Assembly (NCBI GenBank): GCA_947074295.1
Contig: CAMTPC010000005.1
Location: 1-61,749 of the forward strand
Direction: 5' to 3'
Length of the DNA stretch: 61,749 nucleotides
Origin: an uncultured Bacteroides sp.
Lineage (GTDB): Bacteria > Bacteroidota > Bacteroidia > Bacteroidales > Bacteroidaceae
Shown: piece after piece, positions 36,642 through 48,173 of the stretch
Position numbering within the stretch: the stretch's first letter is position 1
Layout of the letters: each line of letters begins with the position of its first letter
Program-made: the position numbers and the translations under genes
The notes under the pieces: generated by a model
Databases searched by the model: none
Told to the model about the DNA's origin: nothing
What the model saw: the letters and a program-made list of their open reading frames with translations, nothing else

Positions 36642-37127
36642 ATGAAGAGAAGTAAAATCGTTTTAGTGGCAATATTGGTGATGCTATTATCAGCCTGCTG
36701 CGACAAACCTCAAAAACTGGAGATTATGAATACAGGAATCGAACCCGTAATGGGATTGGGTGAACCCATAAGCGCTAACTTTACAGGTGATGCTTGGTTG
36801 AAAATGCTTTCAACCGAACCCGGATATGACTGTAATGTCTACAACGTGACTTTTGCTCCTGGCACACGCAACTATTGGCACAGCCATTCCATTGGGCAAA
36901 TATTGCTTTGCACCGAAGGGGTGGGCTACTATCAAGAAATGGGACAACCTGCACGGCGATTAGTGGTAGGCGATGTAGTCAATATTCCTGCTAATACCAT
37001 GCATTGGCATGGAGCAGCTACTGATAGCCGCTTTACGCATATCGGTATTACGCCAAGAGTAAATGAAAATGCAACCACTTGGGGAGAGCCCGTGAGTGAT
37101 GAGGCCTACGAACAAGCCACAAAGTAA
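36642..37127 (+). CDS. Cupin-domain lipoprotein
   Basis: A 161-residue exported lipoprotein (lipobox MLLSAC, C19) with a single small cupin barrel (about 55-145). The metal-binding His appear in NYWHSHSIGQI and NTMHWHGA, with the Gly-rich turn GVGYYQEMGQPARRL between them. Relatives are often annotated as carboxymuconolactone decarboxylase-associated cupins; the substrate is not known. The start at 36642 gives the signal peptide; an ATG frame 21 bases upstream overlaps the -7 box. It is followed after 12 bases by the flavodoxin lipoprotein gene, so both form an operon, probably in redox or quinone handling. Confidence 0.82.
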   Translation: MKRSKIVLVAILVMLLSACCDKPQKLEIMNTGIEPVMGLGEPISANFTGDAWLKMLSTEPGYDCNVYNVTFAPGTRNYWHSHSIGQILLCTEGVGYYQEMGQPARRLVVGDVVNIPANTMHWHGAATDSRFTHIGITPRVNENATTWGEPVSDEAYEQATK

Positions 37128-37139
37128 ATCTAATGTACT

Positions 37140-37808
37140 ATGAAAAAGATAACCTATATACTATTTTTAGTACTATCGATGGTGTTGTATAGTTGTTCCG
37201 AAGGAGATCAATTGGAGGTAGAACCCGAAGTGCCCGAAAATCCCCAACAGCCTGATGCTCCAAATGAAAATGGTGATGAAGAGGGAAACAATACTAGCCC
37301 TACGGGCAGATCTCTCATCGCTTATTATTCATGGAGTGGTAATTCGCGTGGCTTCGCTCAAATTCTTCATAACCTTACTGGAGCAGAGATAGTAGAAGTT
37401 ACGATGACCAATCCTTATAGCGCTACTACCGACCAGCAACTCTATTCCATCGCTACTGCCGAACTGAACCGTATTGACCGGGATGGAGTTTATCCGGCAA
37501 TCAATACGGTGATAGAGAGTCTTGAGGCCTATGATACTGTTTTTCTGCTCACGCCTTTATGGCATGCACGAATGTCCACTCCCATGCAATCGTTCTTGTA
37601 TAGTCATGCCGAAAAGTTAGCAGGAAAGCGTCTGGCGCTCATCATCACGAGTGCAAGCAGTGGAGTCAGTCAGGTAATGGCGGATGCGCGTCGTCTATGT
37701 CCCAATAGCATACTGACCAATGAGTTGTGGATAAACTATGCTGCAATGAATGGCGATATCACTGCGCTGATCACTAATTGGCTTTTGGGTATCGGAGTTT
37801 CTCCTTAA
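37140..37808 (+). CDS. Flavodoxin-like lipoprotein
   Basis: A 222-residue lipoprotein (lipobox VLYSC) with an acidic Asn/Pro/Glu linker (about 25-55) and a flavodoxin fold. The FMN phosphate loop is SWSGNSRGF in place of the usual T-x-T-G-N-T, and the TPLWHARMSTPMQSFL segment matches the flavin-ring loop of the flavodoxin 4 group. This group occurs in the Bacteroidetes periplasm beside cupin and oxidoreductase genes. Likely an envelope FMN electron carrier or quinone reductase. A strong terminator follows. Confidence 0.85.
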   Translation: MKKITYILFLVLSMVLYSCSEGDQLEVEPEVPENPQQPDAPNENGDEEGNNTSPTGRSLIAYYSWSGNSRGFAQILHNLTGAEIVEVTMTNPYSATTDQQLYSIATAELNRIDRDGVYPAINTVIESLEAYDTVFLLTPLWHARMSTPMQSFLYSHAEKLAGKRLALIITSASSGVSQVMADARRLCPNSILTNELWINYAAMNGDITALITNWLLGIGVSP

Positions 37809-37845
37809 ACGACAAGTTTTACTTCGTAGACAATCCATAGCGATA

Positions 37846-37889
37846 AAAAATACAGTGTAGATAATTATGAATATCTACACTGTATTTTT
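37846..37889 (+). terminator. Bidirectional terminator after the flavodoxin gene
   Basis: A perfect 18-bp stem (AAAAATACAGTGTAGATA with TATCTACACTGTATTTTT) around an eight-base loop, with U runs on both strands. Confidence 0.9.
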
Positions 37890-37966
37890 ATATAAACATA
37901 TTGATTTATGTTATTTAAAATATTGAAAATAAGTGGTATATTTGTAGAAACCAACATTTTACTGCT

Positions 37967-38683
37967 ATGAAGAAAAACGTATTGCTTATATTATCATTGC
38001 TTCTTGCCTTTGTCATAGTGTCATGCAAGAAGAGTTCGAAACAAGAAGCGTTGACTGCCGACTATTTGGTGAAGAAACTTGTTCTATCTGTCGAAGGTGA
38101 TACCACAGTACAGACTGTGATATATACTTATGATGATCAGAATCGCCTTTTGGCTAGCTATACTGATGGGGAATTGAGTAGTAGATATAGCTATAAATCT
38201 GATACAGTGATTAGTTCTATTTATTATGATAGTATGTCTGTTGTCACCGATTTCATATTGAAAAATGGCCGGATAGTTCGCTCCTTGCATCATCCATTTA
38301 TGGACAGCCAAACGATGATAGTAGATTACAAGTATAATTCCAAAGGCGAACTCATCTCCTTAGTCGGGTCGGATTATAGTGTCGATAATACCTGGAAAGA
38401 TGGTAATTTAGCTTGTGCCTCTATGTCAAGTGAAGACTATAATGTCTGCTACACTTATACGGATTATCCAAATCTGATCAACTTCCATCCTGATTCTGGA
38501 ATTAGTTTTCAGTTAGATAAGAATAGAAGCAAGGATCTGATTGATAAAGTCATAGGGACTGATTTATTAGGTGACACTTATGAGTTAGCTTATACCTATG
38601 AACTAGATAGCCTCGGACGACCCCTACAAATTAAGCAAATAAGGTTCGATATCGTTATGCTAATTTATACACTATACTATTAA
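37967..38683 (+). CDS. Hypothetical lipoprotein, YD/RHS-like beta repeats
   Basis: A 238-residue lipoprotein (lipobox FVIVSC) I cannot name with certainty. From residue 30 on it has repeated short strands with the pattern Tyr-x-Tyr-Asp-x-x-Asn/Gly-Arg-Leu (VIYTYDDQNRLLASY; YKYNSKGELISLV; YTYELDSLGRPLQI), like the DUF4595/YD-repeat lipoproteins of Bacteroides. Surface or periplasmic location is inferred. It has its own TATATTTG -7 box at 37937-37944, with a degenerate TTTA 19 bases before it. No enzymatic motif seen. Confidence 0.78.
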   Translation: MKKNVLLILSLLLAFVIVSCKKSSKQEALTADYLVKKLVLSVEGDTTVQTVIYTYDDQNRLLASYTDGELSSRYSYKSDTVISSIYYDSMSVVTDFILKNGRIVRSLHHPFMDSQTMIVDYKYNSKGELISLVGSDYSVDNTWKDGNLACASMSSEDYNVCYTYTDYPNLINFHPDSGISFQLDKNRSKDLIDKVIGTDLLGDTYELAYTYELDSLGRPLQIKQIRFDIVMLIYTLYY

Positions 38684-38805
38684 CGGATATTCTCTTACGG
38701 ATAATGTAGCTTTCATGAGCCATTAGTTAAAGGCCATACGAGTGATTCAACCAAACTGCTATCTGTTTGTTATTGATATATTTAATAGCTAAAAGCAGTA
38801 CGGAT

Positions 38806-39804
38806 ATGTATAAGTCTCTCATTCGCCCGATGTTATTTCGTATGGATCCCGAGAATATTCACCAGTTGATCTTTGACGGATTAAAGTTTTACAAACACCT
38901 TCCGCCTGCACGAAGTGTTATGAAAAGTCGTATGCACTCCGGGCTTGTATTAAAAGACTTACGATTTAGGTCTCGTATAGGACTTGCAGCAGGTTTAGAC
39001 AAAGGTGCCGAGGTCTATGATGAATTGGCTGACTTTGGTTTTGGCTTCATCGAAATAGGCACTATTACTCCTAACCGCCAATATGGGAATCCTAAACCGC
39101 GTATATTTCGGCTAGTAGAGGATGAATCTCTTATTTCGCGTACTGGATTTAACAACCCTGGTATCCGGGTGATACTTGAAAGGTTGGCCGATTCGCTTCA
39201 TCGCAAATATGTGCTGGGCGCTAATATAAACCGTGACCCTACATCAACTGGCAAAGGTATAGTGGATGATTTTTTGCTGCTTTTCGAGAAACTGTATGAT
39301 GAGGTGGATTATTTCACCATAAACTGGGGTAGTATCGATCCGAAGGACTTCGAAGCGGTAATTGAAGCCTTGACAATATATAGGCAGGATAAGTCTATGT
39401 GCCGAAAAATCTTCATTAAACTGCCAGCTGATATACCTATGGAAGTAGTAGACAAAGTAGTGGTTCTGGCGCGTAAATACCAGACGGATGGTTTTATAGC
39501 CACAGGACCAACTATGGATCGTGGTGGTCTGAAGTTTCTCACTACTATCGAGAGTGATAGCATTGGTGCAGGTGGTGTAAGCGGTAAAGGAATCGGCGAT
39601 AAGTCGCGTAAAGTGGTTCAGTATTTGGCCGCACAGGTAAAAGGCGAGTTTATCATCATTGGGGCAGGTGGAATTATGACTCCTCGCGACGCAGTGGCCA
39701 TGATAGCCTCTGGGGCGGATCTGATTCAAATCTATTCGGCTTTTATCTACGAGGGACCAGGCATAGTGAAAGCGATGGATAGGGCTCTTTCTAGAGATAA
39801 ATAA
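38806..39804 (+). CDS. pyrD: Dihydroorotate dehydrogenase (class 2) homologue with altered active site
   Basis: A 333-residue flavoprotein from the ATG at 38806, aligned along its length with quinone-linked dihydroorotate dehydrogenase of pyrimidine synthesis. The N-terminal helix (RPMLFRMDPENIHQLIF), the FMN-binding GLAAGLDKGAEV (59-70), K205 (FIKLP) and the phosphate-binding IIGAGGIM and SGADLIQIYSA segments are present. The catalytic loop is unusual: NWGSID (173-178) where E. coli has N-x-S-S-P-N, so the Ser is kept but Pro and the second Asn are gone, and the later ATN-T-T loop reads ATGPTMD. It may be a functional class 2 enzyme of Bacteroidetes type or a paralogue with another substrate. 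Confidence 0.8.
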   Translation: MYKSLIRPMLFRMDPENIHQLIFDGLKFYKHLPPARSVMKSRMHSGLVLKDLRFRSRIGLAAGLDKGAEVYDELADFGFGFIEIGTITPNRQYGNPKPRIFRLVEDESLISRTGFNNPGIRVILERLADSLHRKYVLGANINRDPTSTGKGIVDDFLLLFEKLYDEVDYFTINWGSIDPKDFEAVIEALTIYRQDKSMCRKIFIKLPADIPMEVVDKVVVLARKYQTDGFIATGPTMDRGGLKFLTTIESDSIGAGGVSGKGIGDKSRKVVQYLAAQVKGEFIIIGAGGIMTPRDAVAMIASGADLIQIYSAFIYEGPGIVKAMDRALSRDK

Positions 39805-39856
39805 TTAAGTAGTAAAGAAATGTTTCCCTTTCTGCTGCCAATCTGGAAAATATAGC

Positions 39857-39864
39857 TATTTTTG
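39857..39864 (+). promoter_or_regulatory. -7 box of the thi operon
   Basis: TATTTTTG fits TAnnTTTG and places the RNA start near 39871, which is exactly the first base of the riboswitch P1 stem. No clear -33 TTTG was found. Confidence 0.5.
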
Positions 39865-39870
39865 CCGCTA

Positions 39871-39954
39871 CTGTTGGGGGTGCATCCTTGTTGGAGTGAT
39901 GCTGAGATAATACCCCATGAACCTGATATGTATAATTACAGCGTAGGGAAACAG
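39871..39954 (+). ncRNA. TPP riboswitch
   Basis: The thiamin pyrophosphate aptamer is recognisable from its conserved blocks: GGGGGTGC, GCTGAGATAATACC, GAACCTGATATG..TAATTACAGCGTAGGGAA. P1 is CTGTT (39871-39875) with AACAG (39950-39954). About 110 bases separate the aptamer from thiM; a C-rich word CCTCCCCTTCCC (40021-40032) could pair with the G run of the aptamer and form the expression platform (inference). It should lower thiMEDC expression when TPP is plentiful. Confidence 0.95.
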
Positions 39955-40063
39955 GCGGATATAATTCTCTTCATAGATGGCCCTTCTTAGCTATCTGCAT
40001 TACCTGAAGTATTGGTTAGACCTCCCCTTCCCGGCGCTACTATAATAGTAACGACTAACTGAT

Positions 40064-40864
40064 ATGGATACTCAAACAAGTGTTCTTGCTGCTAAAATGT
40101 TGAGCGATCTGGCATTGATCCGCTCCAAATCACCATTGGTTCACAATATCACCAACTATGTGGCGATGAACAATACAGCCAACGCACTACTCTCTATCGG
40201 TGCATCACCCGTGATGGCGCAGGCGGTGGAGGAGGTGGAGCAAATGGTGGCGATCTCGTCGGCACTGGTCATCAATATAGGTACGCTGAGTACCAACTGG
40301 GTGGAGTCTATGATAAAAGCAGGACAAGCTGCTTATGAGCGGAAGATTCCGTTATTGCTCGATCCGGTAGGCGCGGGGGCTACTGATTTCCGAACCATTA
40401 CTTGTCACCAGATTATCGATACTTGTAATCCTGCCATTATCCGAGGCAACGCTTCGGAAATCCAAGCATTGATAGACAATACTACGGTTACGAAAGGGGT
40501 GGATAGCACAAGCACCACTGATGCTGCACTAGAATCGGCAAAGGCTTTGGCTGTGAAATATAAGGCTGTGGTTGTGGTGAGTGGCGAGACGGACTATATC
40601 ACCGATGGTACACAAGTAAATAGTGTCAGTTATGGATCGCCCATGATGCGTAGTGTCACTGGGATGGGGTGTACGGCGAGTGCCATTATGGGTGCTTTTA
40701 TCAGTGTCAACTCCAATGCCTTTGAAGCGGCTACCCATGCCATGCTACTGATGGGGATGGCTGGCCAACTGGCCGCTAAATACTCCAAAGGTAATGGTTC
40801 GCTGCAAGTTAACTTCTTGGACGAGCTTTACAGCTTTAACGCAGACTCTATCAACCGTCTATAA
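40064..40864 (+). CDS. thiM: Hydroxyethylthiazole kinase
   Basis: Salvage enzyme that phosphorylates 4-methyl-5-(2-hydroxyethyl)thiazole for coupling by ThiE. The 266-residue protein has the ThiM signature HNITNYVAMNNTANALLSIG near the start, the LLDPVGAGAT nucleotide/substrate loop (ATDFR), and the anion-hole GMGCTASAIMG motif with the catalytic Cys near residue 200. It is the first gene of a tight riboswitch-controlled operon thiM-thiE-thiD-thiC (6, -4 and 16 bases between genes). No anomalies. Confidence 0.95.
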   Translation: MDTQTSVLAAKMLSDLALIRSKSPLVHNITNYVAMNNTANALLSIGASPVMAQAVEEVEQMVAISSALVINIGTLSTNWVESMIKAGQAAYERKIPLLLDPVGAGATDFRTITCHQIIDTCNPAIIRGNASEIQALIDNTTVTKGVDSTSTTDAALESAKALAVKYKAVVVVSGETDYITDGTQVNSVSYGSPMMRSVTGMGCTASAIMGAFISVNSNAFEAATHAMLLMGMAGQLAAKYSKGNGSLQVNFLDELYSFNADSINRL

Positions 40865-40870
40865 TCCTAC

Positions 40871-41514
40871 ATGATGAAGAAGGCATTGGATTTGTCACTC
40901 TATCTGGTAACGGATAGGGGGCTAACGTTGGGAAGAGATCTCTGTACGATAGTGGAGGCGGCTGTACAAGGTGGAGTGACATGTGTGCAACTGCGCGAAA
41001 AGGATTGTGAGACAGGCGAATTTGTCGAATTGGCTCTGCAGCTAAAGACATTGCTCGATGGCTATAATGTCCCTTTGATCATAAACGATCGCATTGATGT
41101 AGCTCTGGCAGTGGATGCAGCAGGCGTCCATATTGGACAAAGTGATATGCCTTATGAAATAGCGCGTAGATTGCTGGGTAACGATAAATATATTGGCCTG
41201 TCGGTGGAAACACTCGATGAGGCTATGGTAGCCAATGCGTTGGATGTAGACTACATTGGTATATCGCCCATATTCAGCACCCAGACAAAGCAGGACATTA
41301 AACAGCCTTTTGAATTGGAAGGGGCAAAACGGGTGGTCGAAATAACCCGTCATCCTACAGTGGCTATCGGGGGAATCCATCCACATAATGTGGCACGAGT
41401 GATGCAAACGGGAGTCGATGGGGTGGCTGTGGTATCAGCCATCGTTTCGGCTATTGATCCTCAACAGAATGCCAAGGAGCTATCGTCTATCATTCATCAA
41501 AACAAGAAAACCCT

Positions 41515-41518
<4 letters not shown>
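40871..41518 (+). CDS. thiE: Thiamine-phosphate synthase
   Basis: Joins hydroxymethylpyrimidine pyrophosphate and thiazole phosphate to thiamin phosphate. The 215-residue TIM barrel shows VTCVQLREKD (pyrophosphate/HMP site), NDRIDVALAVDAAGVHIGQSD, GLSVET, the thiazole-phosphate loop YIGISPIFSTQTK and the AIGGI phosphate-binding motif. An ATG six bases after thiM and a four-base overlap with thiD mark it as part of one translational unit. Normal length. Confidence 0.95.
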
Positions 41519-43879
<2,361 letters not shown>

Positions 43880-43896
43880 CCTTGGATTACTTATAT

Positions 43897-43941
43897 AAAA
43901 TAACAAAAGCACCGGGACTCGACTGGTGCTTTTGTTATTTT
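43897..43941. terminator. Bidirectional terminator between thiC and the DUF898-like gene
   Basis: A perfect 17-bp stem (AAAATAACAAAAGCACC and GGTGCTTTTGTTATTTT) with an 11-base loop between convergent genes. It includes the end of the DUF898-like stop codon. Confidence 0.9.
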
Positions 43942-44311
43942 ATGCCTCTATCTCTTCGAATATTACATTGGCTACTGTCCATTTTTCCATGCGTACATGT
44001 ATCACTAAAGCGAATATGCCTAGCGTAACGATGCTAAGCAACCACCATAAGATCCAGTGTTGCGCCAGATCTTTAGGGCAACCGATAAACTTCAACCGTT
44101 TACCACAAACTACAGTATGATGATATTTCGCACGATATTTCATGCACAAGGCCCATGGATAGGCCAATCCCAACGAACAAATGCAAATCAGCATGAACTT
44201 GAGCTGTATGATCAGATAGGCTTTTACTGATTCATCGAAGTAAGAGTTGTATTTCTTTCTATTGGCCTCGATAGTAGACTGATCGAGAGCTATTTTTATC
44301 TTTTCTTTCAT
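43940..44311 (-). CDS. DUF898-like small membrane protein
   Basis: A 123-residue protein with two hydrophobic segments (about 36-58 and 84-106) and the family pattern of a conserved basic loop between them (WALCMKYRAKYHHTVVCGKRLKF). It resembles one repeat of the DUF898 (YjgN-like) membrane family. Function unknown. The ATG at 44311 is preferred over one 33 bases upstream; a minus-strand TACTTTTG box at 44342-44349 lies 31 bases upstream. No operon partner on this strand. Confidence 0.7.
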   Translation of the reverse strand: MKEKIKIALDQSTIEANRKKYNSYFDESVKAYLIIQLKFMLICICSLGLAYPWALCMKYRAKYHHTVVCGKRLKFIGCPKDLAQHWILWWLLSIVTLGIFALVIHVRMEKWTVANVIFEEIEA

Positions 44312-44413
44312 ACCGAAGGGGGTTATATGGATTAAGTAAGGCAAAAGTAGATATTTTTATGATTCTCTTCCCGTTTTAATCTTTAGTTTTGCATTTTGTT
44401 AAACACAAAACGA

Positions 44414-45082
44414 ATGAAGTTTAATTTTCTTTTTACTCTTGCTCTTTTGATGATTTCGAGTTTGATGGCTCAACAAAGCATTGAAGCACAAAAGATGAAA
44501 GCTATGGGTTTGCTCAACGTTGCCGATTCTGATAGTACTATTGTGGTTGATCTGATGTATGCTCATGATGACAACTTCACAGGGCAATTGCTTTATGAGT
44601 GCCTGCGCGAAGCCTATCTGCATCCCGATGCATTGAAGGGCGTGATAAAAGCACAAAAAGAGCTGAAACGTTTGTTTCCAGAATATACTCTGATCATTTA
44701 TGATGCAGCCCGTCCGATGCATATCCAGAAAAAAATGTGGCAAGTGGTGCGAGGCACACCATTGCGTATCTATGTGGCCAATCCCGCCAACGGAGGTGGA
44801 TTGCACAATTATGGTCTGGCGGTAGATGTCAGCATCTTGGACGAAAAAGGAGTATCTTTGCCCATGGGAACGCCGGTCGATCATTTGGGTGAGGAGTCAC
44901 ATATCACACACGAGGCTGATTTGATTAGCGACGGTAAATTGACAAAGCAAGAGTGGGAAAATAGACAGTTGTTGCGTCGGGTGATGCGTCATGGGGGATA
45001 TCGAACCCTGCATTCGGAGTGGTGGCATTTCAACTGGTGCAGCCGTCAGGAAGCGAGAGAGAAGTATAGGGTGATACCATAA
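44414..45082 (+). CDS. M15D D-Ala-D-Ala dipeptidase (VanX-like), exported
   Basis: Zinc peptidase of 222 residues with a signal peptide ending LMAQ. VanX-type landmarks: R100 in YDAARPMHIQ, the zinc ligands H131 and D138 in GLHNYGLAVDVS (SxHxxGxAxD variant), and EWWHFNW near residue 205 with the catalytic Glu and third zinc ligand His. It probably splits D-Ala-D-Ala released from peptidoglycan turnover in the periplasm and need not mean vancomycin resistance: no vanHA genes are nearby. Likely -7 box TAGTTTTG at 44384-44391. Confidence 0.88.
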   Translation: MKFNFLFTLALLMISSLMAQQSIEAQKMKAMGLLNVADSDSTIVVDLMYAHDDNFTGQLLYECLREAYLHPDALKGVIKAQKELKRLFPEYTLIIYDAARPMHIQKKMWQVVRGTPLRIYVANPANGGGLHNYGLAVDVSILDEKGVSLPMGTPVDHLGEESHITHEADLISDGKLTKQEWENRQLLRRVMRHGGYRTLHSEWWHFNWCSRQEAREKYRVIP

Positions 45083-45099
45083 AGAGTATAAAACAAAGA

Positions 45100-45136
45100 C
45101 TGCCCCATTCATCAACTACGAGTTGGAATGGAGCAG
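45100..45136. terminator. Hairpin between the dipeptidase gene and the GH43 operon
   Basis: CTGC.CCATTC pairs with GAATGG.GCAG, with an inner CAAC/GTTG, between convergent genes. Toward the minus strand it is followed by TCTTTGTTTTATAC, so it probably ends the GH43-GH51-GH43 transcript. Confidence 0.55.
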
Positions 45137-45195
45137 ACCCTAACCAATTATAATACCTATCTAATTATCGAAACGTTTAATGTTAAGTTCTTTAT

Positions 45196-46164
45196 TTATT
45201 GTACACCTTCGGTCGTCATCACGACTCTCTTCATGGTGCCATCTGGATTGTATTCTAATTTGTCGATACATACAGAGCGACGGAAACTGCCTCCTGCATG
45301 GTTGATTGCACCATTGTGGTAGATGAAATACCACTGACCATTGAATTCCACGATGGCTTGATGGTTGGTGTTGGAGTTACCAGCTATCTCGTTCAAGATG
45401 CCTTTGTATTCCCAAGGTCCATTGATACTGCGGCTCATGGCATAGCAGATTTTTTCTGGAAACTCAGATGCATACGATAGATAATACCAACCATCGCGTT
45501 TATGAATCCATGGTGCTTCGGTGAAGCGTGGTAGATCGATCGGGATAATGGGGCCATCTAGCTCTATCATGTTATCTTTTAATTTAGCGATGTAACATTG
45601 CGTATTACCCCAGCTGATGTAAGCTTGGCCGTCATCATCAATAAACACTGTTGGATCGATATCGTCCCAGAAGATAGAGGTTTGCTCGGTGGTCATATCG
45701 TTAGTGATCAATGCCGAGCCACGAGCGTCCTTAAATGGACCTACAGGCGAGTCAGATACGGCCACACCGATAGATTTACCTGGAATGGTACCATGTTCTA
45801 CTGTCACATACCAGTAAAATTTACCGTCGCGTTCGATGGCTTGGCTGGCCCATGCTTCGCCTTTCGACCATTCGAAACTCTTAGCTTGAAGCTTATGCGC
45901 ATGTTCGGTGAAGTTCACTAAGTCTTTTGTAGATAGAATCACCCATTCGTTCATGTGGTAATATTGTTCGGGTGCAGGGCACTCATCGTGGCCAGCATAG
46001 ATATAGAGCGTACCATCGTGTACCAAAGCAGCTGGGTCACCCAAATATTTGTGCGTAGCGATGGGGTTGCCAGTTGCCACGAACTTAAAATCTTCTTGTG
46101 CTGTCAGGGGGAGTGCAGCCATAGCTACACATCCCGACAGTATATACTTTGTGAGTCTATTCAT
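45196..46164 (-). CDS. Glycoside hydrolase family 43 (arabinofuranosidase/xylosidase-like), exported
   Basis: A 322-residue enzyme with a signal peptide ending PLTAQ and a single five-bladed beta-propeller. The GH43 triad is visible: base D43 (LGDPAALV), pKa modulator D170 (WDDIDPTVF), acid E216 (RFTEAPW). No carbohydrate-binding module follows. By context with a GH51 and an endo-arabinanase-like GH43 it most likely removes terminal arabinose from arabinan or arabino-oligosaccharides; beta-xylosidase action cannot be excluded. Third gene of the minus-strand PUL operon, 12 bases after the GH51 gene. Confidence 0.88.
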   Translation of the reverse strand: MNRLTKYILSGCVAMAALPLTAQEDFKFVATGNPIATHKYLGDPAALVHDGTLYIYAGHDECPAPEQYYHMNEWVILSTKDLVNFTEHAHKLQAKSFEWSKGEAWASQAIERDGKFYWYVTVEHGTIPGKSIGVAVSDSPVGPFKDARGSALITNDMTTEQTSIFWDDIDPTVFIDDDGQAYISWGNTQCYIAKLKDNMIELDGPIIPIDLPRFTEAPWIHKRDGWYYLSYASEFPEKICYAMSRSINGPWEYKGILNEIAGNSNTNHQAIVEFNGQWYFIYHNGAINHAGGSFRRSVCIDKLEYNPDGTMKRVVMTTEGVQ

Positions 46165-46176
46165 CGTATTATTGGT

Positions 46177-48150
46177 TTATTCTTTTGTGAATTTATACAT
46201 CGCGAATGTATTGGGTGCGATTTCTGCATTTAGCACATTGCCTTCGATGGCAACAGCGCTTTCTTGAGGAATGATAGCATTCGGGTTCTCGATGGTATTT
46301 TCCAAGTCAGGATTATCCGAGCGGAAGATTGTTAATGTGCCATTAGTTAGCTTATTATTCTTCTTCAATCCTGCAAAGTTCAATGCTACTGGTTGAGGCT
46401 CGTTCGAAGTGTTCACCACTTTCACAATATAGGCATTGCTTGGTGCATCCCATACAGCGCTGGCAAACAAACCATTCTGTCCTTCTTGTCCTGATACAGG
46501 TTTCTTATTCATTGTCAAAGGTACCACATTTGTTCCCTTGTTGTGACCGTAGAGCTGTTGTACATAGTAGCTGCACGAACGTACCGAGTTCAGGTTGTCA
46601 AACCAGATCATGTCTGGACGCCATTGCCACCCTTCCACGTGGGCGAATAGAGGCGCATAGGTTGCCATATGTACGATATCCGCATTACGTTCCAAACCTG
46701 TCATGAAAGCAGCTTCCAATAGGGCAGCGTTGAAGTGGTTGTACTTCTTGCCCTTACCGTGGCAAGCATATTCACCTGCAAATACTTTAGGACCTTTGCG
46801 ATCGTAGTTGTCATAGCGACTACCTTGTGCCAAGAACCATTCTTCGGGGCGATAGAAATGCTCGTCCACTAAGTCTACTTTGATATTTTTCATCTCTGGC
46901 CATAGGTAGTCAAACTGTTTACCTTCCGAGTCGGGGCCCGAGCTACCGATGATTAGCATTTCTGGATAAACCTTGCGGATAGCTGTCACGAATGGCACCA
47001 AATGCTCAGGATATTCAGGTCCCCATTGCTCATTACCTACACCGATATATTTCAAGTTGAAAGGTTCAGGATGTCCCATTTCGGCACGTACCTTACCCCA
47101 AGTTGTATTCACATCACCATTAGCGAACTCAATCAAGTCCAATGCATCTTGCACGTAGCTACCCAGATCACAAACTGCTACATGCGTATGTTCGCCTTCG
47201 TTCTGGAACTGGCACGAAAGGCCACAGCTTACGATGGGAATTGGTTCGGCGCCCATCTCTTCCGAAAGTAAGAAATATTCATAAAAGCCAAGGCCATACG
47301 ATTGGAAATAATCAGGGAAGAAGCGATGCTTGAATGTATAGTGCCAACGGTTCTCGTTCAAGGGACGGTTTTCTACTGGACCTACCGATTTCTTCCAGTC
47401 GTAGCGTGTTTCAAGGTCAGTACCTTCTACGATACAGCCACCGGGGAAGCGGAACACGCCAGGATTAGTTTCGGCCAATGCTTGCGCCAAGTCTTTACGT
47501 AGACCATTCTTATGACCGTTGTAAGTATCTACAGGGAAAAGTGAGATATGTTCCAAGTCGACTGTTCCTGGGCTTTCAAGGAAGATGCGCAGATGCGCTT
47601 TGGCTTCGGTGCGTGGAGAGGTAAACACCAATTCATATTGTTTCCAGTCATCCGATGTGATATCCATATTTTCTACCACAAATGCTTGACCCTCTTCCAT
47701 CGTATTGTTCTTGATCAGCTCCATGCTAATCTTCTGACCTTTACCACGAGCCCATACCGAGAAGCGATATTCCTCACCTTTTGTCACACCAATACCGAAG
47801 AAGCCTTCATTCTCCAATCCTGTATGTTTATGGTTGTGTCCAGCATTGCTCAGGCGAACATAGTGTGGGTTTTGGTCGAATGGACCATCATTCATCAACT
47901 GTATATTACCGAAAGTGTTCCAGCCCATAAAGTTTTGTGGAAACTCGAACGAGCGATTCTTAATCAGTTCGGCATACAGTCCACCATCAGCTGCATAGTT
48001 GATGTCTTCAAAAAACAAACCATACATTGTAGGTTGTATCGGTGCTCCTATTTTATTGGTTTGGATAACCAAGTTAGATACGTCTTGTGCATGAATCGTC
48101 ATGCCTGCGGCAATTGCTGCTGCCGCCAAAAAAGTCTTGTGTAATTTCAT
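46177..48150 (-). CDS. Alpha-L-arabinofuranosidase, GH51
   Basis: Exo-acting enzyme of 657 residues that frees L-arabinose from arabinan or arabinoxylan side chains. A signal peptide (to about A21) is followed by a carbohydrate-binding-like beta-sandwich (about 75-205), the (beta/alpha)8 barrel and a C-terminal arabinofuranosidase beta domain (about 500-655). Acid/base E374 in GVGNEQWG and nucleophile E460 in FAGEYACHG are intact. The export signal suggests periplasmic action on imported oligosaccharides. Middle gene of the operon, 23 bases after the first GH43. Confidence 0.93.
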   Translation of the reverse strand: MKLHKTFLAAAAIAAGMTIHAQDVSNLVIQTNKIGAPIQPTMYGLFFEDINYAADGGLYAELIKNRSFEFPQNFMGWNTFGNIQLMNDGPFDQNPHYVRLSNAGHNHKHTGLENEGFFGIGVTKGEEYRFSVWARGKGQKISMELIKNNTMEEGQAFVVENMDITSDDWKQYELVFTSPRTEAKAHLRIFLESPGTVDLEHISLFPVDTYNGHKNGLRKDLAQALAETNPGVFRFPGGCIVEGTDLETRYDWKKSVGPVENRPLNENRWHYTFKHRFFPDYFQSYGLGFYEYFLLSEEMGAEPIPIVSCGLSCQFQNEGEHTHVAVCDLGSYVQDALDLIEFANGDVNTTWGKVRAEMGHPEPFNLKYIGVGNEQWGPEYPEHLVPFVTAIRKVYPEMLIIGSSGPDSEGKQFDYLWPEMKNIKVDLVDEHFYRPEEWFLAQGSRYDNYDRKGPKVFAGEYACHGKGKKYNHFNAALLEAAFMTGLERNADIVHMATYAPLFAHVEGWQWRPDMIWFDNLNSVRSCSYYVQQLYGHNKGTNVVPLTMNKKPVSGQEGQNGLFASAVWDAPSNAYIVKVVNTSNEPQPVALNFAGLKKNNKLTNGTLTIFRSDNPDLENTIENPNAIIPQESAVAIEGNVLNAEIAPNTFAMYKFTKE

Positions 48151-48173
48151 GGTATATTAGCAATTTTAAATAA

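Noticed and set aside
44414..45082. VanX-like dipeptidase as part of a glycopeptide-resistance operon.
   Set aside because: No vanH, vanA/B ligase or vanRS genes nearby, and the organism is Gram-negative; a cell-wall recycling role is more likely.
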